This document shows, one piece after another, positions 43,047 to 50,331 of a stretch of 64,000 bases of DNA (its first letter is position 1; each line of letters starts with the position of its first letter). The notes below the pieces were generated by a model that did not search any database, was not told the DNA's origin, and saw only the letters and a program-made list of their open reading frames with translations. The stretch is from contig NZ_JAABOO010000004.1 in assembly GCF_010671605.1 (NCBI RefSeq), positions 372,001 through 436,000 on the forward strand, in the 5' to 3' direction. The translations under genes were made by a program, and so were the position numbers. The stretch comes from Leptobacterium flavescens. GTDB taxonomy: Bacteria; Bacteroidota; Bacteroidia; Flavobacteriales; Flavobacteriaceae.

Positions 43047-43112
43047 CAAAAGTATTGAGCATGAATCATAGAGTTATGATCATTTTATGGGGAATAATGA
43101 TGATTTTTCACT
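43047..43112 (-). promoter_or_regulatory. AraC-type site and promoter of the cupin-MBL operon
   Basis: On the minus strand the -7 element is TACTTTTG (43047-43054). On the plus strand ATGATCATTTT starts at 43076 and ATGATGATTTT at 43097, 21 bp apart. The proximal copy begins exactly 21 bp beyond the -7 element. The distal copy ends 14 bp before the divergent AraC gene, its probable regulator. Confidence 0.6.
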
Positions 43113-43125
43113 ATATTGAAGAATT

Positions 43126-44043
43126 ATGAAATTATTTGATGATCTGAATACATATTATCCCAGATTGAAAAATGGCCCGGAACCTTTGTGCGATGATTTT
43201 ATCATATTCCGGCTGGAAGACATGTTAGCGAGTACAAATATGAAGGAGTTGTCCAAATATGCTGTACCGCACAGAAGAAACTTTTTTGAGATTACAGTAG
43301 GACTTAAAGAACCTAATGCCGCCCGTATTACGATCGGAAATGAGGGATTCACCAGTGCCAGCAACAATTTGGTGTTTGTTTCACCCACACAGGTATTCTC
43401 AATAGATTTTAAGGAACTGGAAAAACAAAATTTAAATGAGGGGTTCATCATTGCTTTTAAACCTTCATTCCTGATAAAGAAGAAGAGGAGTTTCGAAATT
43501 ATAAACAGATACAGGTATTTTCATTCTCATACCTTTCCGCAGTACATTTTGGATCCGCAGCAACTGAATCCTGTTATAAGCTTGCTTGATAATATTTATC
43601 AGGAGTATACGAATGATAAAATATACGCGAAAGAGATCGTTATGGGGTTAATGGATGTTCTCCTTCATAGCTTTAATCGTGTTTTGAGCTTTAATTCGGA
43701 TACTTATACATCAAATTCATCTGAGGGGATCGCGGCCAGATTTGAACAAAAGATAGTTGATGATGGTACCAGCCTGTCCTCGATTGCCCGGTATGCTTCG
43801 GAGCTCAACATAAGCCCGAACTATTTGTCTGAATCTGTAAAGAAAGCCACCGGTAAAAATGCAAAGCAGGTATTATTGAGTCACAAACTGATTATTGCAA
43901 AAAGCCTCCTGCAGCAACATGAAAAAAGTATTGCTCAAATAGCGGATGAAATGGGGTATTCCGAACCGACTAATTTTACAAAGTTCTTTAAACAACTCAC
44001 AGGGATCACACCAAATCAATTCAGGAGTAAAAATCAATATTGA
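43126..44043 (+). CDS. AraC-family transcriptional regulator
   Basis: A 305-residue protein similar to those at 21.9 and 32 kb. A cupin-like sensor domain carries NNLVFVSPTQVFSIDF. The C-terminal HTH pair reads IARYASELNISPNYLSESVKKATGKNAKQVLLSHKLIIAKSLL and SIAQIADEMGYSEPTNFTKFFKQLTGITPNQFRSK. It is divergent from the cupin-MBL operon. The stop is immediately followed by a composite repeat. Confidence 0.9.
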   Translation: MKLFDDLNTYYPRLKNGPEPLCDDFIIFRLEDMLASTNMKELSKYAVPHRRNFFEITVGLKEPNAARITIGNEGFTSASNNLVFVSPTQVFSIDFKELEKQNLNEGFIIAFKPSFLIKKKRSFEIINRYRYFHSHTFPQYILDPQQLNPVISLLDNIYQEYTNDKIYAKEIVMGLMDVLLHSFNRVLSFNSDTYTSNSSEGIAARFEQKIVDDGTSLSSIARYASELNISPNYLSESVKKATGKNAKQVLLSHKLIIAKSLLQQHEKSIAQIADEMGYSEPTNFTKFFKQLTGITPNQFRSKNQY

Positions 44044-44275
44044 TCATTGTTCAATGTTCATTGTTAATTGATCATTGCCCAATCGTAAATAGTTGCATCA
44101 GCCATTAACCATTAGCTGTTAGCTGTTAGTTGATGGTTGTCAGTTGTTAGTGGTTGGATTTGTCATCTCGAACGCAGTCGAGAGATAAGATTTAAAGGGA
44201 GCATTCAAAATTTGACATTCAACATTCATAATTCCTCAATCGTAAATAGTTGCTTTAGCCATTGCTTATTGATCA
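44041..44275. repeat. Composite intergenic repeat, copy E
   Basis: It opens with TTGATCATTGTTCAATG heptamers at the AraC stop codon. TTAGCTGTTAGTTGATGG modules follow, then TTTGTCATCTCGAACGCAGT with CGAGAGAT, and then the GAGCATTCAAAATTTGACAT to AATCGTAAATAG block and a short TTAGCCATTGC end. The remaining 44276-44439 is AT-rich with no gene or clear promoter. Confidence 0.8.
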
Positions 44276-44439
44276 AATTGAAATTGGTTAAAAGCAAGAA
44301 AAGATAAATGATTCATATTCAAAAGTGATAATTTAGTTTAATAAGAAGTGTTATCCATTTGAAAATTAATAAAATACGTATATTCACCTGGATGAAGATT
44401 TTCCAGGGGATAATGGAATAGACAGTTTGTAATATTAAA

Positions 44440-45252
44440 ATGAATAGTAGTATGTTATCAAAAAAAGTAGCGTTTCTGATCTTAGTTTTAATGACTTTTT
44501 CAACTAAGGCACAAGGTGAAATTGAAAGCATTAATAAAACTATATTAGAATATATTGAAGGTACTGCGAATGGAGAACCTGACAGGGTTAAAAATGCATT
44601 CCAACCGAATTTTCAATTATTTTTAATTTCAGCCGATACGCTTCGAATTATTGATGGTAAACAATACATTGCCAATATAGAAAAGGGTAAGAAGTATAAC
44701 CGAATCGGCCGTGTGGTTTCAATTGATTATGAGAACAATGCCGCCTCTGCAAAAGTGGAAGTTTTTTTTCCGGAAACCAATCGTTTGGCAACTGATTATT
44801 TATTGCTGCTGAAAACTACGGAGGGATGGAAAATTTTACATAAAGTTATCAATGTGACTATTAAGAATGAGGATGATTTGAATGCCCTTCCGATAGAAAA
44901 TGAAATTCAAAACATTGAGAAAACCATTCATCATTATTTTGAAGGAACAGCCCATAGTAAGGATGATCGTATTAAAATAGCTTTTTGGAAAGACCTAAAT
45001 CTGTATTCTGTCAAGGAAGGTAAGATTAATGTTTTGCCGGGAGAAAAATATTTGGAATACTTCACCAAAGGGAAAAACTTCAACCGAATTGGGAAGATAC
45101 TCAATATCGATCTCGAAAAGGATGCGGCATTGGTGAAACTTGAAATAAAAATGCCGGATCGAAATAGAATAGCCATTGACTATATGTTGCTTTTAAAGAT
45201 AAATGATAGTTGGAAGGTAATCCATAAATCTTTCACTGATAAAAGTTTCTAA
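44440..45252 (+). CDS. Secreted protein with two tandem SnoaL/lumazine-binding-like domains
   Basis: A 270-residue protein with signal peptide ending STKAQG. Two copies of one domain follow. Copy 1 (about 27-140) has INKTILEYIEGTANGEPDRVKNAFQPNFQLFLI and YNRIGRVVSIDYENNAASAKVEVFFP. Copy 2 (about 150-265) has IEKTIHHYFEGTAHSKDDRIKIAFWKDLNLY and FNRIGKILNIDLEKDAALVKLEIKMP. Each ends in a DYxLLLK-WKxxHK strand pair. This NTF2-like group (putative lumazine-binding) usually has one domain. The tandem form probably mimics its dimer. It stands alone between repeats. Confidence 0.78.
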   Translation: MNSSMLSKKVAFLILVLMTFSTKAQGEIESINKTILEYIEGTANGEPDRVKNAFQPNFQLFLISADTLRIIDGKQYIANIEKGKKYNRIGRVVSIDYENNAASAKVEVFFPETNRLATDYLLLLKTTEGWKILHKVINVTIKNEDDLNALPIENEIQNIEKTIHHYFEGTAHSKDDRIKIAFWKDLNLYSVKEGKINVLPGEKYLEYFTKGKNFNRIGKILNIDLEKDAALVKLEIKMPDRNRIAIDYMLLLKINDSWKVIHKSFTDKSF

Positions 45253-45735
45253 GGTTGATGGTTGTTAACAGTTAGTATTGAGTACAGAGTACAAAGTATT
45301 GAGAGATACGCTTGTTTGATTTATTGATTTGGAGATGAGTTGATTTAGGAATTGGAATTTGGAATTTGGAGTTTGGAGTTTGGGATTTGGTTGTTGCTCT
45401 TACGCTGAAGCTTCAGAGTATCTGTGTTGTTGGTTTCAAGCATTGTCCCCTTGAGGGGACCTTAGGGGTGTTACTCCTACGCTATTGCTTCGGTGTGCAT
45501 AGGTGGTTGAGTTTGTCATCTCGAGCATCTCGACTGGCGCCTCCGCTAAAGCTTGTGTCTCCACTAAAGTTTCGACGACATGTGGATTGCGGCACGCGGG
45601 CGCTCGATACAGGCTAGTCGAGAGACGGGATTAAACTGAGCATTTAAATTCAACATTCACCATTCATAATTCCTCAATCGTAAATGGTTGTTTTGGCCAT
45701 TAGCCATTGTTTATTGCTCATTGCTTATTGGTAAT
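45253..45735. repeat. Composite intergenic repeat, copy F (overlaps a coding end)
   Basis: It includes TATTGAGTACAGAGTACAAA, ATTTGGAATTTGGAGTTTGG, the dyad CTCTTACGCTGAAGCTTCAG, TTGTCCCCTTGAGGGGACCT, CTACGCTATTGCTTCGG, and an expanded palindromic element (about 45515-45625) with CTCGACTGGCGCC and its complement. The GAGCATTTAAATTCAACATT block and TTAGCCA/TTGCTCA heptamers come last. The 45711-45735 end also encodes the C-terminus of the CPBP protease on the other strand. No other gene is seen. Confidence 0.85.
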
Positions 45736-46574
45736 TGATCATTGTTAAAATTTATTTTCTTCTGAATTTCCTTCTTGTCCATTTTCCGTAGTATTATCAG
45801 ACCTATAATGAACAATGGAAGGAAAATAAGGACTGTTGATAAGGAAGAGGATATTTGTTCGGAGAGAGTTGGATCCCCTACAGATTCTGTACCCGAACTC
45901 GTGGCGTCACCAAAACCCGGAAGCGAGCCAAACAAGAAGAAGAAATTGATTAGTCCGTGTGTAATTGCCAGTGGGATCAATTTATTTGTTTTTAAAAGGG
46001 CTACTCCAAAAAAGAATCCGATAAAAATTGCATAGATAGATTGTGCAATCACCTGGGGAATGTTATCGTTAATTGTCAGGTTCAGCAAATGCACTGAACC
46101 AAAAAGAATAGCAGGAAGCAATACTCCCAGGAAGATGCCATTTTTATTCGAGTTGTATTTTGTTATAAAAAGAGGCTGCAAGAACCCCCTGAATACAAAT
46201 TCCTCTGCAAAACTAACCAATGAGCAGGCAAAGAACAACAGCAATACGTTATAAATGTTTATTGACGACAGGTCTTTGCCTATAAAAGTCGAAATTCCAA
46301 GCGCAATGAGGTAGAAAGGAATAAGATTTATGTATTTAAAGGACCATTTGTATTTTGAGCTTAAACCGGATAGTGCTTTCTCTGTTAGTTTATAGGTAAG
46401 TATCAGGCCCATGAGGAAAATAAGGGACATTCTTAAGGCCAAAGTCAAATATTCAATCTGAAAAGTGGAGAAGTATGATTCCTGAAAAATCATATCAAAA
46501 GGTGTTTTTATGATAATGGCTATAGCTAAAGTTATTATGATCGCTAAAGCAAATGAAGGGATTCTTTGTATCAT
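45711..46574 (-). CDS. CPBP-family intramembrane metalloprotease
   Basis: A 287-residue protein with about eight membrane helices. The Abi/CPBP motifs are SFAEEFVFRGFL (EExxxR), ILFGSVHLLNL (FxxxH) and ITHGLINFFF (HxxxN-like). Such enzymes include CAAX prenyl proteases and stress-related proteases. The last residues (NNDQLPISNEQ) and the stop are encoded by heptamer repeat sequence, so the natural end may have been replaced by repeat insertion or decay. Confidence 0.85.
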   Translation of the reverse strand: MIQRIPSFALAIIITLAIAIIIKTPFDMIFQESYFSTFQIEYLTLALRMSLIFLMGLILTYKLTEKALSGLSSKYKWSFKYINLIPFYLIALGISTFIGKDLSSINIYNVLLLFFACSLVSFAEEFVFRGFLQPLFITKYNSNKNGIFLGVLLPAILFGSVHLLNLTINDNIPQVIAQSIYAIFIGFFFGVALLKTNKLIPLAITHGLINFFFLFGSLPGFGDATSSGTESVGDPTLSEQISSSLSTVLIFLPLFIIGLIILRKMDKKEIQKKINFNNDQLPISNEQ

Positions 46575-46604
46575 CTTTTAGTTACGTTTAGAGAGACGAC
46601 GAAT

Positions 46605-46830
46605 AAGCCTGATGATTGTTACTCTTACGCTGAAGCTTCAGAGTATCTGAGTTGTTGGTTTCAAGCATTGTCCCCTTGAGGGGACTTTAGGGGTGTTACT
46701 CCTACGCTATTGCTTCGGTGTACATAGGTGGTTGGATTTGTCATCTCGAGCGCAGTCGAGAGACGGGATTAATCTAAGCATTCAAAATTCAACATTCACC
46801 ATTCATAATTCCTCAATCGTAAATCTAAAA
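46605..46830. repeat. Composite intergenic repeat, copy G
   Basis: From 46616 it repeats copy F almost exactly: CTCTTACGCTGAAGCTTCAG, TTGTCCCCTTGAGGGGACTT, CTACGCTATTGCTTCGG and TAGGTGGTTGGATTTGTCAT. It then has the short palindrome CTCGAGCGCAGTCGAG and the GCATTCAAAATTCAACATTC to AATCGTAAAT block. The rest of the gap to the tRNA holds three hairpins and a tRNA-end repeat, with no gene. Confidence 0.85.
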
Positions 46831-46897
46831 CCGTAAATCGTAGATTAGGATTACCTGTTGGTGATCCAGACAGTGCTCCGTAGTCTAAATGGAAAGC

Positions 46898-46926
46898 TGC
46901 AAACCCCTGGTTTGTTTGCTTTTTTT
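46898..46926 (+). terminator. Terminator-like hairpin
   Basis: GCAAAC and GTTTGTTTGC flank CCCTG and are followed by a run of seven T. No plus-strand gene immediately precedes it, so it may end read-through transcripts. Confidence 0.5.
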
Positions 46927-46969
46927 ATTTTTATTTCGGGTTCCTGAGCAAGCTCAGACCTCATTCAAT

Positions 46970-46996
46970 AAAAAAAGCCCACCTTCAGTGAGCTTT
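46970..46996 (-). terminator. Second terminator downstream of tRNA-Arg
   Basis: On the minus strand AAAGC-(T)-CAC-loop-GTG-GGCTTT is followed by T. It lies just beyond the duplicated tRNA end at 47007-47023. Confidence 0.55.
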
Positions 46997-47006
46997 CCAT
47001 TCTTAA

Positions 47007-47023
47007 GTGACCTCGGCAGGATT
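47007..47023 (-). repeat. 17-bp duplicate of the tRNA-Arg 3' end
   Basis: GTGACCTCGGCAGGATT is identical to 47119-47135, the 3' end of tRNA-Arg with one flanking base. The rest of the tRNA is not present. Such a copy can mark an old integration boundary or a decayed tandem tRNA gene. Confidence 0.7.
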
Positions 47024-47066
47024 ATTTTATGATCACTGCAAAGCTCCGCTTTGAAAATAGTCCAAA

Positions 47067-47099
47067 CAAAAAAACGCTCAAGTAAACTTGGCGTTTTTT
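47067..47099 (-). terminator. Terminator of tRNA-Arg
   Basis: AACGC(T)CAAG pairs with CTTGGCGTT across a TAAA loop, flanked by A and T runs on both sides, 20 bp after the tRNA. It can work in both directions. Confidence 0.75.
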
Positions 47100-47119
47100 C
47101 TAATTGAACTATTTATTTG

Positions 47120-47193
47120 TGACCTCGGCAGGATTCAAACCTGCAACCTTCTGAGCCGTAATCAGATGCGCTATTCAGTTGCGCCACGAGGCC
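47120..47193 (-). tRNA. tRNA-Arg (anticodon ACG)
   Basis: The minus strand gives a 74-nt cloverleaf. The acceptor is GGCCTCG with CGAGGTC, discriminator A. The D-arm region contains GCGCAACTGAATAGCGC. The anticodon stem TCTGA/TCAGA encloses the loop TTACGGC, reading ACG. The T-arm is GCAGG-TTTGAAT-CCTGC. CCA is not encoded. A tRNA-Arg with A34 (edited to inosine by TadA) reads CGU, CGC and CGA. A well-formed promoter and a terminator flank it. Confidence 0.95.
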
Positions 47194-47214
47194 GTTTTTT
47201 AATAAATGCGGGTG

Positions 47215-47245
47215 CAAATATATTTCATTTTAAAACTTTAAACAA
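47215..47245 (-). promoter_or_regulatory. Promoter of tRNA-Arg
   Basis: On the minus strand the -7 element TATATTTG (47215-47222) and the TTG -33 element (47243-47245) are separated by exactly 20 bp. Transcription would begin near 47208, about 15 nt before the mature 5' end. Confidence 0.8.
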
Positions 47246-47381
47246 AATAAAACAGGAGAATATTTTAAAAGAAAAGATTTAAATATCCTTTAATCAGGGC
47301 CTTCCCAACCTAAACCGAAGAAAGTGAATAAAATAGGAGAGAAGAAGTACCCGTATGGAGAAAATGTGCTGACTAAGGAAT

Positions 47382-47651
47382 TTAATCTTCAGTACCAATA
47401 CCCAGAACTTTGTTCTTGTATTTAAGATCTTTTTCGGCGGCTTTTTTCCTCTCCAGATATACATCGAGAATGGCCTTTTCTATCCGTGGATTCTGATACC
47501 TACCGTTAAATACATGACTGATCATTTTATCGCTGTAAGGCGTTCCCTTTCTGGAAGTAACGCCTGCTACGGCAAGCTTGCGTTGCACATCTGCAATATA
47601 ATCTCTCCTTAGTAGTTTTTTCAATTTATTTCTTTGATCGTAACTAATCAT
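47382..47651 (-). CDS. Small basic protein of unknown function, divergent from an XRE-type regulator
   Basis: An 89-residue protein, rich in Lys and Arg, with a helix-turn-helix-like stretch: RDYIADVQRKLAVAGVTSRKGTPYSDKMISHVFNGRYQNPRIEKAILDVYLERKK. It may bind DNA, because the SDKMISHVFNGR part resembles an XRE recognition region. I do not recognise a named family. It is divergent from the XRE-like gene at 47.8 kb across a 122-bp AT-rich gap, an arrangement like a small genetic switch. Confidence 0.6.
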   Translation of the reverse strand: MISYDQRNKLKKLLRRDYIADVQRKLAVAGVTSRKGTPYSDKMISHVFNGRYQNPRIEKAILDVYLERKKAAEKDLKYKNKVLGIGTED

Positions 47652-47715
47652 TTTTTAAAACGAATCTTACTATTAGTTATATTATAATTATTAAATTGCG
47701 AGATAATATCGATAC

Positions 47716-47729
47716 TAATTTATAAATTA
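47716..47729. promoter_or_regulatory. 14-bp AT palindrome between divergent DNA-binding genes
   Basis: TAATTTATAAATTA is a perfect palindrome in the gap between the two small DNA-binding-like genes, 45 bp upstream of the XRE-type start. It is a candidate operator, although AT-rich palindromes also arise by chance. Confidence 0.35.
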
Positions 47730-47773
47730 TAATCTACAAAAGCAAATTTTTTGTCGATTAATTTAGATTTCTT

Positions 47774-48136
47774 ATGAAAATAGTTGATAGAATAAAGCTA
47801 TTCATAGAATATAAAAATGTCAGCCTCCGTAAATTCGACGAGTCTATCGGTATGAGTAAAGGTTATATGAGTCGTCAGATAAAGTCCAATGCATCGGTGG
47901 GAGGAGATGTATTGGAGAAAATAATCGACACTTATCCGGATCTTAACCCGATCTGGTTACTACAGGGAAAAGGAGAAATGGTCCTTCCTCCTAATGTGAT
48001 CAACGAGCAGGGTATAGGTTACAGTTCGGCTTCCGATGCTTTTGCAAACACCCTGCTTCAATACTTCGATCACCCGGAGATCCGTAAAAAAATAGGCGAT
48101 ATTATCGACCAGCATCTGCAGGATAAACAGGATTGA
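47774..48136 (+). CDS. XRE/CI-like helix-turn-helix protein
   Basis: A 120-residue protein. The N-terminal HTH (about 1-65) reads VDRIKLFIEYKNVSLRKFDESIGMSKGYMSRQIKSNASVGGDVLEKIIDTYPDLNPIWLLQGKGEM, typical of the CI-like regulators of Bacteroidota. The short C-terminal part is acidic and helical, perhaps a dimerisation segment. It lies 65 bp upstream of apt on the same strand. Confidence 0.8.
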   Translation: MKIVDRIKLFIEYKNVSLRKFDESIGMSKGYMSRQIKSNASVGGDVLEKIIDTYPDLNPIWLLQGKGEMVLPPNVINEQGIGYSSASDAFANTLLQYFDHPEIRKKIGDIIDQHLQDKQD

Positions 48137-48201
48137 TTTCCCAATCGTTAAATCTTATTAAATTACTTTTCATTACAGTTTTATATTGTGTTATTTGCAG
48201 T

Positions 48202-48714
48202 ATGGACTTAGAAAATTTTATCAGAGATATAAAAGATTTTCCCAAAGAAGGGATCGTCTTTAAAGATATAACTCCGCTTCTGAAGGATGCGGAAGCACTA
48301 AAGAATACAAAGGAAGCCCTGCTTGAACTTCTTCAGGGGCAGAAAATCGATAAAATAGTGGGAATAGAGAGCCGTGGTTTCTTTTTTGCCACCCTGCTGG
48401 CCCAGGAACTCAATGCCGGATTCATTCCGGTCAGAAAACCCGGGAAATTGCCTTACGACCGTATATCTGAGTCCTATGAACTGGAATATGGTACCGATGC
48501 CCTGGAAATGCACGCAGATGCCATCCAGAAAGGAGACAGAGTGCTTATCCACGACGATGTCCTGGCTACAGGAGGAACGGCAGAAGCGGTGTGTAAACTT
48601 GTTGAACGGCTAGGAGGAGAGATCGTACAATGTAATTTCCTTATTGAACTCGGCTTCCTGAACGGAAGAGAGCGTCTTCCCGGGAAAGATGTAAAAGCCT
48701 TACTTACTTATTAA
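48202..48714 (+). CDS. apt: Adenine phosphoribosyltransferase
   Basis: 170 residues from ATG 48202, which matches the family N-terminus (MDLENFIRDIKDFPKEGIVFKDITPLL). The enzyme converts adenine and PRPP to AMP in purine salvage. Family motifs are IVGIESRGFFFATLLA, the flexible loop RKPGKLPYDRISESYELEYG, and the PRPP-binding VLIHDDVLATGGTAEAV. The open frame continues upstream to 48133, but that extension is not family-like. Its stop overlaps the stop of a convergent 50-residue gene. Confidence 0.95.
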   Translation: MDLENFIRDIKDFPKEGIVFKDITPLLKDAEALKNTKEALLELLQGQKIDKIVGIESRGFFFATLLAQELNAGFIPVRKPGKLPYDRISESYELEYGTDALEMHADAIQKGDRVLIHDDVLATGGTAEAVCKLVERLGGEIVQCNFLIELGFLNGRERLPGKDVKALLTY

Positions 48715-48863
48715 TCCAAAGCATTACGGGTTACATAATAGCGCCATCCGATGATGGCCAGTTGTAATTTTGAAGCTTTAGACAGATCCAGCCTCCTTTT
48801 GGTATAGGAGGGGAGGATGGCCTTATTTATAACCGAAAGTATCCTGAACAGGGTTCGTTTCAT
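48711..48863 (-). CDS. Conserved 50-residue basic protein
   Basis: A short gene encoding 50 residues that begin MKRTLFRILSVINKAILPSY and end IIGWRYYVTRNALD. The DLSKASKLQLAIIGWRYYVT block is typical of a small protein widespread in flavobacteria, known only as hypothetical (sometimes misnamed SsrA-binding protein). It is basic with an amphipathic N-terminus. A TACTTTTG promoter element lies 15 bp upstream. Its end overlaps the apt stop codon by 4 bp in convergent orientation. Confidence 0.75.
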   Translation of the reverse strand: MKRTLFRILSVINKAILPSYTKRRLDLSKASKLQLAIIGWRYYVTRNALD

Positions 48864-48878
48864 TCTGGGTTGTTTTTA

Positions 48879-48886
48879 CAAAAGTA
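48879..48886 (-). promoter_or_regulatory. -7 element of the 50-residue gene
   Basis: The minus strand reads TACTTTTG, matching TAnnTTTG, with predicted start near 48872 and ATG at 48863. Confidence 0.5.
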
Positions 48887-48888
48887 TT

Positions 48889-48922
48889 TAAAAAGATCGG
48901 GACCGGAATAACCGGCCCCGAT
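48889..48922 (-). terminator. Terminator hairpin upstream of the 50-residue gene
   Basis: On the minus strand ATCGGGGCCGG pairs with CCGGTCCCGAT and is followed by CTTTTT. It ends transcripts from the SPFH direction. Confidence 0.7.
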
Positions 48923-48967
48923 TTATATGAACTATGCTGTATTTTTGGCTTGACTTCGGTATATGCC

Positions 48968-48992
48968 AAAAACTCCGGAATCCTCCGGAGTT
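48968..48992 (-). terminator. Terminator of the SPFH gene
   Basis: A perfect 9-bp stem, AACTCCGGA with TCCGGAGTT, has a 4-nt loop. The minus strand continues with T residues, 7 bp after the SPFH stop. Confidence 0.75.
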
Positions 48993-48998
48993 CATTGA

Positions 48999-50331
48999 TT
49001 ACTCTTTTTTATTGAGCATTTTTTTGGCCAGTTCGGCCCCGATAAGCGATTGAAGCAAATTGGCTTCCTTCACATCCTTATCCTGTCCCTGGATATAGAT
49101 CTCAGGTAATCTCAGATCCTTTAACTCCCTGGCTACATAAACGGCAGTCTTGTATTCCCACTCTGCACGCTCCTGTGGAGTTAAACCGGCATTTACCAGT
49201 TTGGCGTTCTCATAAGCCTGTGCATCCGCCAGTGTTTTTTTGGTCTTTGCCTGATACTGGGCTACTTCGTATTTCTTTCGCTCTTCTAATAAGGTTGAAC
49301 TCTGCCACTTTGGCCTTGGTCTCTGCAGAAATGGTCTGCTCTATTTGCTCTTTTTCCAATCGGGCGCGTTCCTGTGCCTTATTAGCTTCACCTTTGGCTT
49401 TCTCCTTCTGAGCTCTGTAAAACTCGCGCTCAGCCTGTTGTTTTTCCAGCTGGGTCTGTGCCACCTCTTCCTTCTGAAGAGTGAGGCGCTTATCGAAGGT
49501 ATCCTCCCAGTCAATTTCGTTAACCACGGCTTGTACAACCGTGAGTCCGTACGACTTTAAAGAATTCCCCTTAACCCTTACGATCTGCCCTTCCTCGCGT
49601 TTAATACGAAAGCGCTTCTGCTTACTCTCGCTATTTATCACTTTACGCACTGTGGTGCTGTCGCCAATAACTTCCGGGGTTTCGTTTATTACATACTCTT
49701 CCAGAACATACATTCCGTTCTCCAATTGATCCTGGAAGTATCTGTCGAAGTCTGCGGCCTGACCGGAAATATAATCCTGGGCTGCCATCAGCTTACAAGT
49801 GTTTTTAATAGCCTGGTCGATGTTGGGAATGATCCTCGAATACACCAGGTTACGCTCGGTCTTGTTGCGATCTGCCACCGAAAGGAATTGCGAGGCATCC
49901 GTATTGTTGATGCTGATCACAATAGAAGTGGCGATCTTTCCTTTTACCGCATCGTTAAACTCCCAATGCCTGGCTTTATCCACATAGGCGTATTTGCTCT
50001 GATCTCCCAGCTCGCCCTCCCCGTTAGGAATGACATACTTGATGGGTAGTTCAAACTGGATAGGGATGAGGCGTCCCCACATTTTGGTCTGTATTCCCTG
50101 GCGGAATACAGCCTTTTGCCCTCCCCACGGGTATTGCACTGCATAGGCAGTACCCGGCTCAGCGTAAAAGAACATACCCGAGACGATGCTCATTGCAAAA
50201 CCTCCCAGAATGAACTGAAAGCTCCTTCTGGGGGTGAACCATTGAAGTGTACTATGGTTCTTTATAAATGGCCTCGCAATTAAGCTTAAGATACCGAAGA
50301 CAATAATTAAAATTCCTAAAAATGTTAGCAT
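48999..50331 (-). CDS. SPFH/band 7 domain membrane protein, interrupted by a one-base frameshift
   Basis: The N-terminal 355 residues read from 50331 in one frame: a membrane anchor LTFLGILIIVFGILSLIARPF, a second hydrophobic stretch, then an SPFH core (FKDAV-like NDAVKGKIATSIVISINNTDASQFL) and a long coiled coil (KEEVAQTQLEKQQAEREFYRAQKEKAKGEANKAQERARLEKEQIEQTI). At about 49286-49293 the coding continues in the +1 frame with LEERKKYEVAQYQAKTKKTL and ends at 48999 with LLQSLIGAELAKKMLNKKE. The unshifted frame instead yields an unrelated 20-residue tail. One extra base explains this: a real mutation or a sequencing error. SPFH proteins scaffold membrane microdomains and proteases. Confidence 0.8.

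Noticed and set aside
45366-45617. An 83-codon frame inside repeat F
   Set aside because: It is made wholly of repeat modules and palindrome, so it is not credible as a gene.
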